Below, in pieces: positions 52,794-64,000 of a stretch of DNA of 64,000 bases. Position numbers and translations under genes: made by a program. Position 1 is the stretch's first letter, and every line of letters begins with the position of its first letter. The DNA is from Ichthyophthirius multifiliis (lineage: Eukaryota; Ciliophora; Oligohymenophorea; Hymenostomatida): NCBI RefSeq assembly GCF_000220395.1, contig NW_004085913.1:17405-81404 (forward strand), given 5' to 3'. The notes beneath the pieces were generated by a model. The model was not told the origin of the DNA. It saw nothing but the letters and a program-made list of their open reading frames with translations, and made no database searches.

Positions 52794-53109
52794 TAATATT
52801 TATTAAATATATTTATTCCTATTTATATAATTTATTTGTTATAAACATATTTTTACATTATTCATATAAAATATAATTTTAAAATAATTAAAATAAAATA
52901 AAATTAAAACATATAGTTTAATTATAAAGTTAACATTTAATTAATTAAATAATAAATATATATATATATATATATATTAAAGATTAAAATATAGAAAATT
53001 GGTAAAACTTTACTTTTATAATATAAAATTTATAAAAAAATATAAAATATACAATTTTTATTAAGTTTAAACTCAAATAAGTTAATATACTAATAAAAAT
53101 TAATTTTAA
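52794..53109. other. Spacer
   Basis: A/T-rich spacer with an (AT)n tract at about 52950-52978, between the hydrolase and a minus-strand gene. Confidence 0.5.
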
Positions 53110-54055
53110 AGTAAAAATTTATCCTTAGTAAGAATTGTTAGTAGTATTATTTTATGATTCAGATTATTATTAAGCCTTTTTAGTGATAAAATTAGTATTG
53201 AAAGTTTAACTGATTTAATTATTTTTATCATCTTTTAAGTTTCTCAAAAGAATATCTCTTTAAAGAGCAATTTTTAATTCGACACTAATAATAGCATTGA
53301 TATGGGGTTAGAATAATAAAATATCAATATCTATTGAATTTAATTTTTATTTAAGAACCCGCCATTAAATGTTTATCTATCATCTACAAATTTAACGTTC
53401 ACTACATGTAAGTTTTGATAAATTTAACTAGTAGTATATAAGTTGGTAACGATTATATATTCTTTTCCTTTATCACAACTTTCTGTAATTTATTTAGAGA
53501 CTGTTAAATGAAAAACCTCCACTTGTTCTCTGTTGGCGCAGATTCTGAGTTATAAGCTGTGTTATCTAATGACTCTTCTCGCATGATTTGCTAAGCAAAT
53601 TATTTAATAGATAGTTCTTCGATTTGCAGATAATTAGGTGTTTAAGTTAAAGATCGTAAAAATCAATGAGAGGAATAAATAAATTTACTTAAGTCTAGTT
53701 CGCTAAATTGACGCATTTTTGGGGTAAATTAGTGTAGTTTAAGCAGTCTTTGAACCAAAGGACAACTAATTATAATTAAGGTTTACAATCTTAGTCTAAA
53801 TTAATATTGTTAATTCTTCTACAGTCAAAAGTTATTTAATCAATTACTAAAGATTAGTTACTTTCTTTTGAGAAAGAGCATTTAGAGTGGGTTTGGTTAA
53901 ATAATTATCATTCACATTTAGTACCTTGATTCCGAGTTCTACTTTTTCACATTTACATTCTGATCCTTACTTTACTCTATATTAAGGAGTTAGACATTAA
54001 TATTAATCATCGTAGATCATTTATGTGCTAAACTTGCTTATAAGAAAGCATTCAT
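53110..54055 (-). CDS. Unresolved gene in a G+C-richer island
   Basis: About 0.95 kb of clearly less A/T-rich sequence with protein-like translations on the minus strand in changing frames: IYDDQYQCLTPQYRVKQGSE, then CKCEKVELGIKVLNVND, LQIEELSIKQFAQQIMREES, CDKGKEYIIVTNLYTTSQIY, and near the 3' end SIDIDILLFQPHINAIISVE followed by LKIALQRDILLRNLKDDKN. One frame is free of TGA for about 830 nt. No intron set joins all parts and no family is recognised. The composition argues for a real, or recently real, gene. Confidence 0.45.
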
Positions 54056-55352
54056 TTCAGTAAGGAAACTTTAACTTATTGTATATCTACTTATATTTTG
54101 TATTTTTAAATAACATGAATTTTTCTCTGTTTTTTTATATATAGATAATGAAAAAAAATCTAATGTAAATTCGAATTGTATCAGTTTATTATTTTCTGAT
54201 TAACATTACTAATAAATGCGTTAGAACATATTTTAAATTTTTAATACACACATTTAGATTTAAATTATTTTAATATCTTAAATTAGTAAATTAGTGAAAC
54301 TTTTAATTATAAGGAAAATATTTATATTTATTTTTAATAAAGAAGAAATAAACTAATAATTAAATTAATATTATTATTATAAAAAAAAATTAATTTTTTT
54401 TTTTAATAAAATGCATAAATTTATATTTATTAAAATGAACTTTTTCTAAATAAAATAAAATTATAAAATTTAAGCCTTTATTAAAGCTTTGATTATATCA
54501 TTTTATAATTAAAATTAATAACCAACATTTTATTGCATTATTACAGATGAAATTGACTTAATTTCATAATATAATAATCAATATTTATATTTTAAATCTT
54601 TTGTAATAAAATATATTTTAGACACATTTTAATGTATCTAATAAATAAACATAAGAAAAAACTATTAATAAAATTAAGCTATTTTATTTTGGTAATATTA
54701 TAAATAAATTATGCAATTCATTTTATATCGTTTTGGCAATATTATAATAAATTATGGCAACTAATTTTTTTTTTTCTTAGTTTTAAAATCATATAAAAAA
54801 ACTATATTCTCTTTTAGAAATTAATAATAAATATTGTTTAATAACTAACTTTTAATAATTTTTATATTATTAATTCAATATTTTATAGTTTCTTTATTTT
54901 ATTAAAATATCTAAATATTAAAATTTTATTTTAATTATTTATGTTACCAAATAAAATACATTAAACTCCTAAACAAATAAAATAATAAATAATTAATAAA
55001 TAAAAATATTAAATAGTTTAAATATTTTTAATTTTATTAAAATTTAGTTTTATATTTGAATTTTTAATTTTAAAAATATGCTATTTAGTATTTAAAATAA
55101 GTTAAACAACTTTCTATTCATTTTAAATGATTGAATATTTAAATTGAAAATTTACATTTTTTAAAAAGTTATATATTTAAAATATTAAAAAGCGATTAAT
55201 TTTTTGTCTACGTAAGAACATATTAAAAATAACTTTACAAAAAAATTTAAAAAGGAAAAATAAATAATTAACTATTATAATATTTTTTTTAATTACAAAT
55301 TAAAAAAAATATTAATATAGTACAAATTAATCAATAATAGTAAATAAAAGTT
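54056..55352. other. Gene-poor spacer upstream of giant surface gene
   Basis: About 1.3 kb of A/T-rich sequence. A short pair of similar motifs (TTTTGGTAATATTATAA near 54688 and TTTTGGCAATATTATAA near 54731) sits about 40 nt apart. No gene seen. Confidence 0.5.
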
Positions 55353-56066
55353 ATGTTTTAAAAAAACAATATAATAAACTAAAAATTAATAATTTTAATA
55401 TTATTATATCTCGTAATCTTTCTAAAATAAACTAACTGTGGCTAAATATTCGGAGAAAGCCTAAAAGTTTAGTATAACTATGATGGAGAAGCTCGTAAAA
55501 TAAGTGTTTTAATAAAATTTTAAACAGAATTAAAAAAAAACGATTTCGTAGAAGTGCAATTTCCTATAAAATTAGGTCCTTATAAAGACGTATATGGAAG
55601 TATTTAAGATTACTAAAGCGAAATAAATTTAGTTTAAAATATAGCTGCAGATATACAAAGTTAAAATGGTTCTTATTTATTTAATTTCAATGTAGATATA
55701 GAAAAAGAGAAAACATACAAAATTGACATTGTTTTCAAAGAAAAAATATAGCCAAAAGCTTATAATGAACCTATTTCTATGAGGACAAGAACCTCGAACT
55801 AAGAAGATTTTATTACAATTGATGAAAACCTTTCTCTTTTTTATTTATATATAGCACCTTCTATAAAAACAGAAAGTATTATTATAGAATTAACTATGAT
55901 AGATAAACCTTAATTAAATTATATAACAGACCCAGGTGTAACTTTAAGTGCTAATTTAGATATAATTCCAACTAAAACATAATTAAATGAAGGTAAATTA
56001 TGATAAATTTTTAAATATAAATAAAAACTATTATATAAATATAGATAAATATATAAATATATATAA

Positions 56067-56109
<43 letters not shown>

Positions 56110-59100
56110 TATATATTTATTTTGATTTTATTAATATTGTTTTTTAATTAATATATTTATAGGTGGTGTTTATTTTGTTGAAATAAATAAAGGTAGTAGT
56201 GTATATGGAAGTTAAAATTAAAGTGATTTTATATTTGTTGGTTTGTGCACAATTTTTTAAAACAATTGCAATTTTTCCCAAAATCCAAACTGTATTCATA
56301 TAGAGTCGTAAAATGCAGAATGTCAAATATAAAGCAATGGTTCAATATTAAAAATAGACTAGAAATCTCCCATTAAATAAAAATAAGCAATTCGCGTCAA
56401 AATAGAATTAATGAATCCTTTGTTTGTCTCCTTAAGAGATATTCGGGTATATTTAACAGCTAGAACTGACAACAGAGTACTTGAAAAAGGAACAAAATAA
56501 AACTCTTTATCTACTAAGGAAATAAAAATAACTAAAGTCGCAAATATGTATCTATGGGGGATTCACGAAAACGAGAATATTTCGTAGCCTTTTAAATTAT
56601 TCAAGAGTGCACCTGGTGGTATTTTAGGACCTGCAAACTCAGTGTAATTTAAATTTAAAGTCGATAATATATTACCAGAAGGAAGTGAATTGACAGTAAA
56701 AATAGACGCTTAGTGTAATGGAATTTTCGAAAATTCTGTTGTCACAAATTTGCCTGTTTTATAGGGGAAAAGTAAGGTTTCTTGCTTTTTTTAATTAGGA
56801 AAAATTATATGTAAAAATGTGGGAGCTTTCTTAAATAAAGACACAGAATATTTCGTTGCGGTTAAAATTTTTTATAAAAACGACGCACCAGACTTAACTA
56901 ATTTCGGAGGAATTGAAATTGAATCTCTAGTTTTTGATAACTAAGGAAATTAAATTAATAATGTTAGTGTTTTTAGACCTCTAGAGGGTATCTCGACAGA
57001 ACTTTTCACCAATACTGAGTATTTGGATTTAACAGGTTGGCATAAATAGGATGTTTTCTAATTTGGAACGAGCTAGGTTTTAACTGCAAATGATGATGGG
57101 TCGTTATCGAGTCTGCCGAACGCCATGTAGAATCTTATGATAGAAAATTAAGGTACTATAGGGATAGTTCCAGGCAACTTCGAGAATTAATAAGTCATTT
57201 TTTTCTTAAAAAGTAGTTATAATTAGATGACGAAAAGTCCTTTAAATAAAAAAATTTTTATAAGACTTAATATTATGTTTAATCCAAAAATTATCTAAAT
57301 TAAAAGAGGATTTGAAACTCTAGGAATTGATTTTGTGGGGTATAATAATGTACTTAAAAGATGGGATGTAGATTTTCTCGAGTGCTATAAGGAATTCAAA
57401 TCTTTATCTAAAACTAGGAAAATACCTAAATGTACTTGGTATGATAAACCTTAAGATTAGTAAGTTAATACAATAGATAATATAGAAAATACAGTGAATT
57501 CAAATAAATATTCATTTGCAAGATTCGAATGTGGAGCAAAAGATGATGCTAATTATGTTGCTGATCAATGTAATAATTTTTAGGGATATAAAGTCGATGC
57601 TAGTGGAGATATTTTAAGTTTTTCATCTGCTGTAGTATCTTTAAGGCATGTTTCTTTTCCATAAGGATTCCATTCATAACTTTACCCTGATTAAGATTTG
57701 TTAGATTTTGTTGTTTCTTTTGAAGAGGCTGAGTATATTTCAGGATAATTAGAATATAAGATAGTTACTGCTTAATTAATAAACGCATATACTATACAAG
57801 GCTATTATTTGAATAATATTAAAGTTTCTTATGTTAATTTTTACGGAGGAAGTGCAATGACAAATAATGGGATGTTTATTCCGACTATGATAAGAATTGG
57901 GGGTACTATTTTAAATTAGGAATTTTTAAATTCGAATAAGATTTTGGTTTTTTTAGATTCTTTAATTAATGCAGAAAGCTTTTTGGAAAATGCAAGCTAG
58001 ACCTAAGATAGAAGTATTGGCTGTAGTTTTGGAACATGTGAATATGTAAAATGTGAAGGGACAGTTTCAGGTGAAAATACATGGATGAATTAAAAACATT
58101 TTGAAGTTTCCAATGTACATAATGTTGAAAATGAATTTAATTTACTTATTCCTTTATAGAATGAAGTTGATAAATTACCTAAAAATGTTGTTTTAGCTTT
58201 TGCAAATTAAAGTAGAAACTCTTTAGGAGTTGAAGGGTTGGTTCAAATTGTTAGTGTTTACAGAGTCTTTGGTCCTGCTGTACAAGGAAATTTAAAAAGT
58301 AAAATTAATAACGTTAATTAAATTGGTAAAAATACTTAAGCTTTAGTTGATTTTAGCACATAAAAACTGTGGTTAGAAGAAAGTATCTAAAAAATTAATA
58401 TAAATTTATTTTTATGTATATATTTTTTATAGCCACTGATAAATTTTCTTTTAATTTTGATACTAAAAGTAGTATAGCAGGGTAAACACCTAATAATAAT
58501 AGTATTATAACTAATTTTGATACCAATATAGATAAAATATGTATTTTTTTTAAAAAAAAAAATATTAAAATAAATGATATATTAATATATTAGTTGTTGG
58601 AAATGGATAATATGGAGCAGGTTTAACAATTTCAAGCTTCAGTTTAAATATATTTGATTTAGCTTTAGTATATTTTGAAAATTAAGATTATTTATATTGT
58701 ACTAATTTCAAGTATAAATTTAATAAGCCTAGCCAAGTATATAGGGATAAGTAATATAATTATATTATCTTTTGCCCTGTAGATGATTAGAATTTCCAAA
58801 AAACGTTGAGAAAAGTTAATGTTTTAAATGCTTAATTCCCCAATTTTTTTGTTGAAAAATATCCTTTAATGTCTGTTTTTTCTTATAGCTTTTCAAATAG
58901 TAAGGAAATTTAATCGCTTTAAGAAGGACGAAGGGTTAACAGAAGAATAAACAGATATAAATGATCCAAGTATTAAATGGAAATACTGGAGTTGCAGATC
59001 TGAAAGACTAAGAAGAGATGTTTTGGAAATGTGGACAATTACGGCATATAGAGCTTGCTTTTTGATATAAAATGGGACGGGAAAAGCTTATTATTGGACT

Positions 59101-62100
59101 AAAATGCTATCTAAGGGTTCAAGTCGATTTAATTGAAGATTTAATTACATTAAGATGTATATTAATCACTATAAGTGAAAAAATGTATTCATTCAAATTT
59201 AAGTTGTAGTGTGAATGTATCAGAACTTAATTATTTAAAACTTACTCTATCAATTGATGTGATTAAATTCCCATAAACAAATACTTTTTTAATTGAATAA
59301 AATTCAATTTTATCAATTGAAGTTTAAACGAACCTTTCTGTAATACTAGACTCTTCTAAAAGTTATAAATTTAAGATTAATATACTTATACCAATTATTG
59401 AAGGCAGAGTATATGGAGAAGATTTATATAATGACCCAAAAGATTATCTTATTTATTAATATTGTGAAGGAGATTTTAATTTAGCCGATACAAATGTTTT
59501 ATAAGAAATAAACTTGAAATAATTACAAGTGGAAATTCCTGAAGAAGGAGCAAGAAGCGCTTTTTTAGTTGAGTTTTCAAGTAATTATAGGAGTACATTC
59601 TATTAGAGTAATTTTTATAAATTTGATTTTGGATTTCTAATGGACTAAACTTAGAATCAACTTTTGATTAAAAATTCTGTAAAATGCTAAATTTTTGAAA
59701 AATAAAACTATCAGCTTACTCTATCAAGAAATTGGCAGTCTTTTTCCTTAGAAAAATAAAAATTAATTCCAAATCAGTAATTTGATTTCGAAGAAAATAA
59801 AAATTATAATCTTTAATTAAAATGTACAGGAGGAAATACGCCTAAAAGAAATGACATTAATTCTTCCAAAAATATAAAAGTTGAATTGTAAGATTTATTT
59901 AGTAATATTCCTCCTGCTAGACCTGTAATTATAAGTCTTTAGAAATAAAAAAGTGAACAAAAATACCCTGATGCGCCTATAAGTCCTTAAATGCCGAATC
60001 CATCTTTAATTAATAATTATTCCTTAGACAAAATCTTTACTAATCCTGCAAAAATAATTGATCCTAATTATGTACCAAATCCTTAAATTGTACTGAGATA
60101 TTTCTCTTCTTAAGGTTTGGAAGCTCATTATAAAATTAAAGTCTCAGTAAATGTTCCTTTAAGTTTGTAAAGTAGGATTTATGTAGAATTTGGAATGGGC
60201 TTTTCCCCTCTATTGAACAAAAATAACAAAGTAGAATGTTATATAACAAATTAGCCTACATTCGAAAATACTCTAGAAAATTCCACTTTAGCTTATTGTG
60301 AGATAATAAACGAAAGAAAAATAAAAGTATATGCCAATAATTAGGTAGCTTCTACTTTTTATCTTGATATTTTTGGAGTTTCAATGCCTAGAGTATTAGA
60401 TTCTTATAATTTGCCTATTTTTTGGGTCGGAGTAGATGACGATGATAATTTATAGAATGGATTGATAAAACATGGTGTATTTACAGATACATATCCATCT
60501 AATTTGTTTGAGGACGAGTTTTCTTATTTTTCTGTGTTATCAGTCGTTTTGAATTAGAATATTATAAGGAGAGCCCATAATATATAGATTAAAATATAAA
60601 TATAAAGATAATATGTATAAAAAAACAATATTTTTTATGTAGATTTCCCTTAAGAATTTGATTCTCTTTTTAAAAGTTTAAATTAAGAATGCAGTTTTGC
60701 AAGAGAAGATCCTTAAAATACATATAAATAAGGATCTCCTTTTCTTAAAAATGAAGATAGCGCTTTTTTATAAAAATAATGTGATTTTATTTCTTCTTCT
60801 AGAATGAGAATTTTTATTGCCAAAAATGATGAAGATTATCTTGATTTAACAAACAAAGGAAGTACTGTTTTACAAAATTATATAATAACGATTAAAAATA
60901 TAATCTCTCCAAGTAAAGCCTGTAAAAATATTAAATTTATTTGCTTTGTTACCTAAATAACTGACGAGTCATTTATTCTTTAATATTCTTCGGACTACCA
61001 AGCCTAAGAAATTGAATACATAAACGAATCAAACAAAATCGACCTTTAATGGGTCCAAAAAGTAACCTAAATCTAAACTATTAATATTTCTGATTTTTAC
61101 ATCCCCTAAAAAATATCAGATGATGCTTTTATCTGTTTCATAGGCTTTTACAGCAGCATAATATAGCTAAAAACAGCTACCAGTGAAAAATTTAAGACCC
61201 AATTTATCTATTAATTTACACAGAATAACCAATATTTTTACTTTAATGATTTATTAACAAACTCATTCAATGTTCTTACCGGCTTATATTTTTCTGAATT
61301 TTATATAGCCGCCTAAATGAACACTTCCCCTGGAATTTACACACTCAAAGCTTTAAAAATTAAAGGAGATTATTAGCAATAATATATGGAGTTGCCCCCT
61401 TTGAAAATAGTGGTAAGCACAAATAAAGGAACTGTCAATATAAAACGAAAACTAGACTTTTATGAAATTCCTATTGATGGAGGTTCTAGTTTACCTTTTA
61501 TATTCGATTTTTCGAGTGCTTTTCCAGTTTTAGATATTTCTTATGTAACTATAGTGGGGTAGTTTAATAATTTAGAAGTTGTTTTGGCAGAGGATAATCC
61601 TCTTTTATTATATAATAAAATTTCTGATAGATAATTTTAGAGAATGTATTTTGTTTTTAAAAGTAAAAAAGGAGTACTTAAACCAGAAGATATTACTGAT
61701 AACACTACTATTGACATTAATTTTTAATTAGATGGAAAGAATGCCTAAAATTTTAATAAACCTGAAACTATTAAAGTTAAGTTGGTAAAAAATACAGGGC
61801 TTTTTTAGCAAAAGCCGAAGGCCTTTCCAATCCCTAAAGTAATAGCTATTGAAAATACGATTAAAATATCATTATAATGTGATTAACCGTCTGTTATTTA
61901 TTATTTTTTAACACCAAATCAATTAAAAAAGGATGAATAATAAATATAGAATATACTATAAGTGGATAATATGAATACTATTTTAAAATCTAATAGAGAT
62001 TTTTATGAAGATTAAGAAGATTTTTCAATTTATGGGAGGGAAACAGCATATTCTAAAGATGAAATTATTTAATAAAGTTTTACAAGTTTAATTAGTGATA

Positions 62101-62993
62101 GTGTTTATTTATTTAATTATATATGCGTGAATTAAAATAACTTTCAAAGCGAAAAAATAGAAAAACTAGAATTTAGTATACTAAAAAACGGTGGTTTTTT
62201 AATGAAATGTATTCTCTAGTTTAGTTAATAATTAACATACGCATAAAATAAGGAACTTTTATGCGCTTTATCTTAACTTTTTTAATTAAAATATGAAAGA
62301 GTTATAAACGAACTTAATGTATACTGCGGTTAAAAATATCCTTATTTTATATAATCAGAAACAGAAATTTTCAAAAAAGACATAAATAATTAAACATAAC
62401 TATACACTTATTAATTCTACATTCTACCAAATCTAAAATTACCATAAGACACGGATAATCTTAATATAAGAGAATATATATAGAAAAAAGAATTTTCGAT
62501 AAATCTACTTAGTCTTACCTCAAATCCTTAAGGATATCCTTATTTAGTAGAAGCTGAGACTGAAGATGTTGACTAAAAAAATGCTCCTAAAATAGCTTTT
62601 AGTATAAGTAATGTTACACATAACTCTATTGATGTTTCCTATACAATTAAGAGAACTAAAGGGTTTGTTTATATTGGAGTGTATGCGGGAAAGACTATAC
62701 CTGAATATAAAAGCTTTTTTGACTTTATTAATGATTAATCTTTAACTCATTTATTTAATAATATCTCTAATGTGGATATTTAACGTTAAATTTCGTTTGT
62801 TAATTTAAAAAGCAATAAAGACTATTTTCTTATTTTTTATGCCACAAATGATAATCCTTCTAAAAGTGCAGTTTTTAGTGTTCAAAACAAAGCTTTTAAA
62901 ACTTCTACTATTACTATAGTAGATTAGATATATGGGGTTAATATGGAGTATTGCTTTTTTATTTTTATGTTTTGCTTCTTTTCTTATTTTTGA
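55353..62993 (+). CDS. Giant secreted/surface protein, subtelomeric
   Basis: A protein of roughly 2,400 residues, the last gene before the telomere. It starts MFQKNNIINQKLIILILLYL with VIFLKQTNC, a signal peptide. The rest is beta-rich ectodomain with scattered Cys: SVLIKFQTELKKNDFVEVQF, GPANSVQFKFKVDNILPEGS, CGAKDDANYVADQCNNF, CSFGTCEYVKCEGTVSGENT, FVKIDPN-like linkers and ARPVIIS. It ends VNMEYCFFIFMFCFFSYF and TGA 62991-62993, a hydrophobic C-terminus without a cytosolic tail that could be a GPI signal or end anchor. Introns: 55993-56162 (phase kept) and about 58390-58430 and 58540-58600. The stretch 58.9-59.25 kb shows several frame changes; it could be an indel cluster or a boundary between two genes. 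No known domain is recognised. Confidence 0.75.
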
Positions 62994-63690
62994 AAATATT
63001 AATACTTTTGTTAAATAATATTTTTATTATTAATAATTTTTTTTAAATATTAAAATTATTTATAAATAAAAAATTTATTTTAATTATTTTATTTGATAAA
63101 AAAATATTTAATTAATTATAAAAATTAGTAATATTATAAATTTGGTCTTATGGCCGTCGATCTATCATCCTGAGTTTCTTAACGTTTTTCTAAAACAAAT
63201 TTAAAATCATTTCACTTTTCACTTTTGTTTTCGTCAAATCTTGAGCAGAGCAATTCACTAAAAATAAAATATAAGTAAATCCAACTAATCTATTTATGAT
63301 TTTTGCAAAATAAATAGAAAATTGTAAATATATAAACCAGCTTGAATTAGCACTAATGAATAGATATAAATAAGGATTTTCAACTTATTATTTATAATTT
63401 AAAAAGTTTCGTTTATATTTTTTATGTAAAGGTATTAAATTCAGAACCTAATATTTTGTTATTAATAAATCTTATTTAATGTAAAACAAGAGTTTTTATT
63501 CAAGGCAAAGGTAAGTAATATTTAGAAAATAAGAATATAAGTTTATTATTTATTTTTGTTAGTTTTTTATATAACTTATAAACTAAAAAAGTAGATAATA
63601 ATATATATTAGGCAAACAAATTGATAATAAATATAATATTAAAAAAAGCTTCTGTGTTATTATATTTATTTATATATTTATTTAATGTTT
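62994..63690. other. Subtelomeric region with possible minus-strand exon
   Basis: A/T-rich, but 63140-63265 is less so. On the minus strand it follows a plausible acceptor (TTTTTAG) and reads CSAQDLTKTKVKSEMILNLF then KKLRMIDRRPQDQ, or in another frame ELLCSRFDENKSEK to a TGA. No start or full gene could be built. A strong-looking donor (AAAGGTAAGT) is at about 63508 on the plus strand. Confidence 0.35.
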
Positions 63691-63724
63691 ATTTTTATTT
63701 TTATTTTTATTTTTATTTTTATTT
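63691..63724. repeat. (ATTTTT)n subtelomeric repeat
   Basis: Five to six tandem copies of the hexamer ATTTTT, about 200 bp before the telomere. Confidence 0.85.
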
Positions 63725-63885
63725 AATAAATAAAAATTTATATTTTATTAATTATTAAAATTAAAATATTTTTTTTTTCTTAATTATTATTAAATAAAAA
63801 TTATTATTAAAATAATTTTATTATAAATAATTTTTTTTTAAATTTTATTAAAAATTTAAGATTCCAAAATTATGAATATATTAAA

Positions 63886-63923
63886 CATGGGATGGGGCTG
63901 AGGTTGTAATTTGGGTTGGTGTC
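63886..63923 (+). repeat. Degenerate telomere-like G-rich segment
   Basis: Imperfect G/T-rich units (GGGATGGGGCTGAGGTTG, then TTGGGTTGGTGTC) stand between unique A/T-rich DNA and the perfect repeat array. They look like mutated or variant telomere units. Confidence 0.75.
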
Positions 63924-64000
63924 GGGGTTGGGGTTGGGGTTGGGGTTGGGGTTGGGGTTGGGGTTGGGGTTGGGGTTGGGGTTGGGGTTGGGGTTGGGGT
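63924..64000 (+). repeat. Macronuclear telomere, (GGGGTT)n
   Basis: Nearly 13 perfect GGGGTT units running to the end of the window, G-rich strand 5'->3' outward. This is the Tetrahymena-type ciliate telomere and shows that the window end is a chromosome end. The copy number may be cut by assembly. Confidence 0.98.

Noticed and set aside
55353-62993. Immobilization-antigen (i-antigen) gene
   Set aside because: The protein is several times too long and lacks the periodic Cys-repeat pattern of i-antigens.

Overview
The window is the right end of a ciliate macronuclear chromosome. It finishes in perfect GGGGTT telomere repeats (63924-64000). It is extremely A+T-rich (well over 80% by eye), and its genes read correctly only if TAA and TAG encode glutamine and TGA is the sole stop. 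Introns are short GT...AG introns (about 40-170 nt) that often carry (AT)n or oligo-T/oligo-A runs. G4T2 telomeres, the Gln code, extreme A+T and introns longer than those of Paramecium point to a hymenostome close to Ichthyophthirius or Tetrahymena. The species is an inference. With the standard code almost nothing would be found.

Layout. 0-5 kb: 3' end of a helical protein gene, then two minus-strand ribosomal genes, cytosolic eL14 and mitochondrial bL9m. 4.9-7.3 kb: SK-type potassium channel. 7.6-15 kb: a very long Q/N-rich coiled-coil protein and a WEE1/eIF2-kinase-like protein lacking the catalytic Asp. 15.2-16.5 kb: tRNA-Asn(GTT) and an ARF-like GTPase. 16.7-21 kb: a secreted/membrane glycine-rich protein like the plant AT5G11700 family. 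21-24.7 kb: a mitochondrial Tim44/mL45-like protein (minus) and SelO (plus). 25.4-28.1 kb: no gene seen. 28-36.7 kb: AGC kinase, UBX protein, an uncertain gene, a CCDC97-like protein, a tail-anchored protein and a tubulin tyrosine ligase-like enzyme. 37-46.3 kb: two coiled-coil genes, a Cys-rich multi-exon gene, a decayed-looking MFS transporter and the autophagy protease ATG4. 46.3-48.8 kb: no gene seen. 48.8-55 kb: a four-TM protein, an alpha/beta hydrolase and an unresolved minus-strand gene. 55.4-63 kb: a giant secreted surface protein gene next to the telomere.

Genes lie on both strands, are tightly packed and are mostly unrelated housekeeping, signalling and cytoskeletal functions, so no operon-like logic is expected. 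The most striking cross-gene signal is that many otherwise clear reading frames break at A-runs (on the coding strand), and in ten places one extra A would restore the frame. This includes the conserved SelO, AGC kinase and bL9m genes. It most likely reflects homopolymer undercalling in the assembly, but slippage or frameshifting cannot be excluded from sequence alone.

Most coordinates come from hand translation with the ciliate code. Splice sites were chosen as GT...AG boundaries that keep phase and give family-like protein; some remain uncertain and are flagged.
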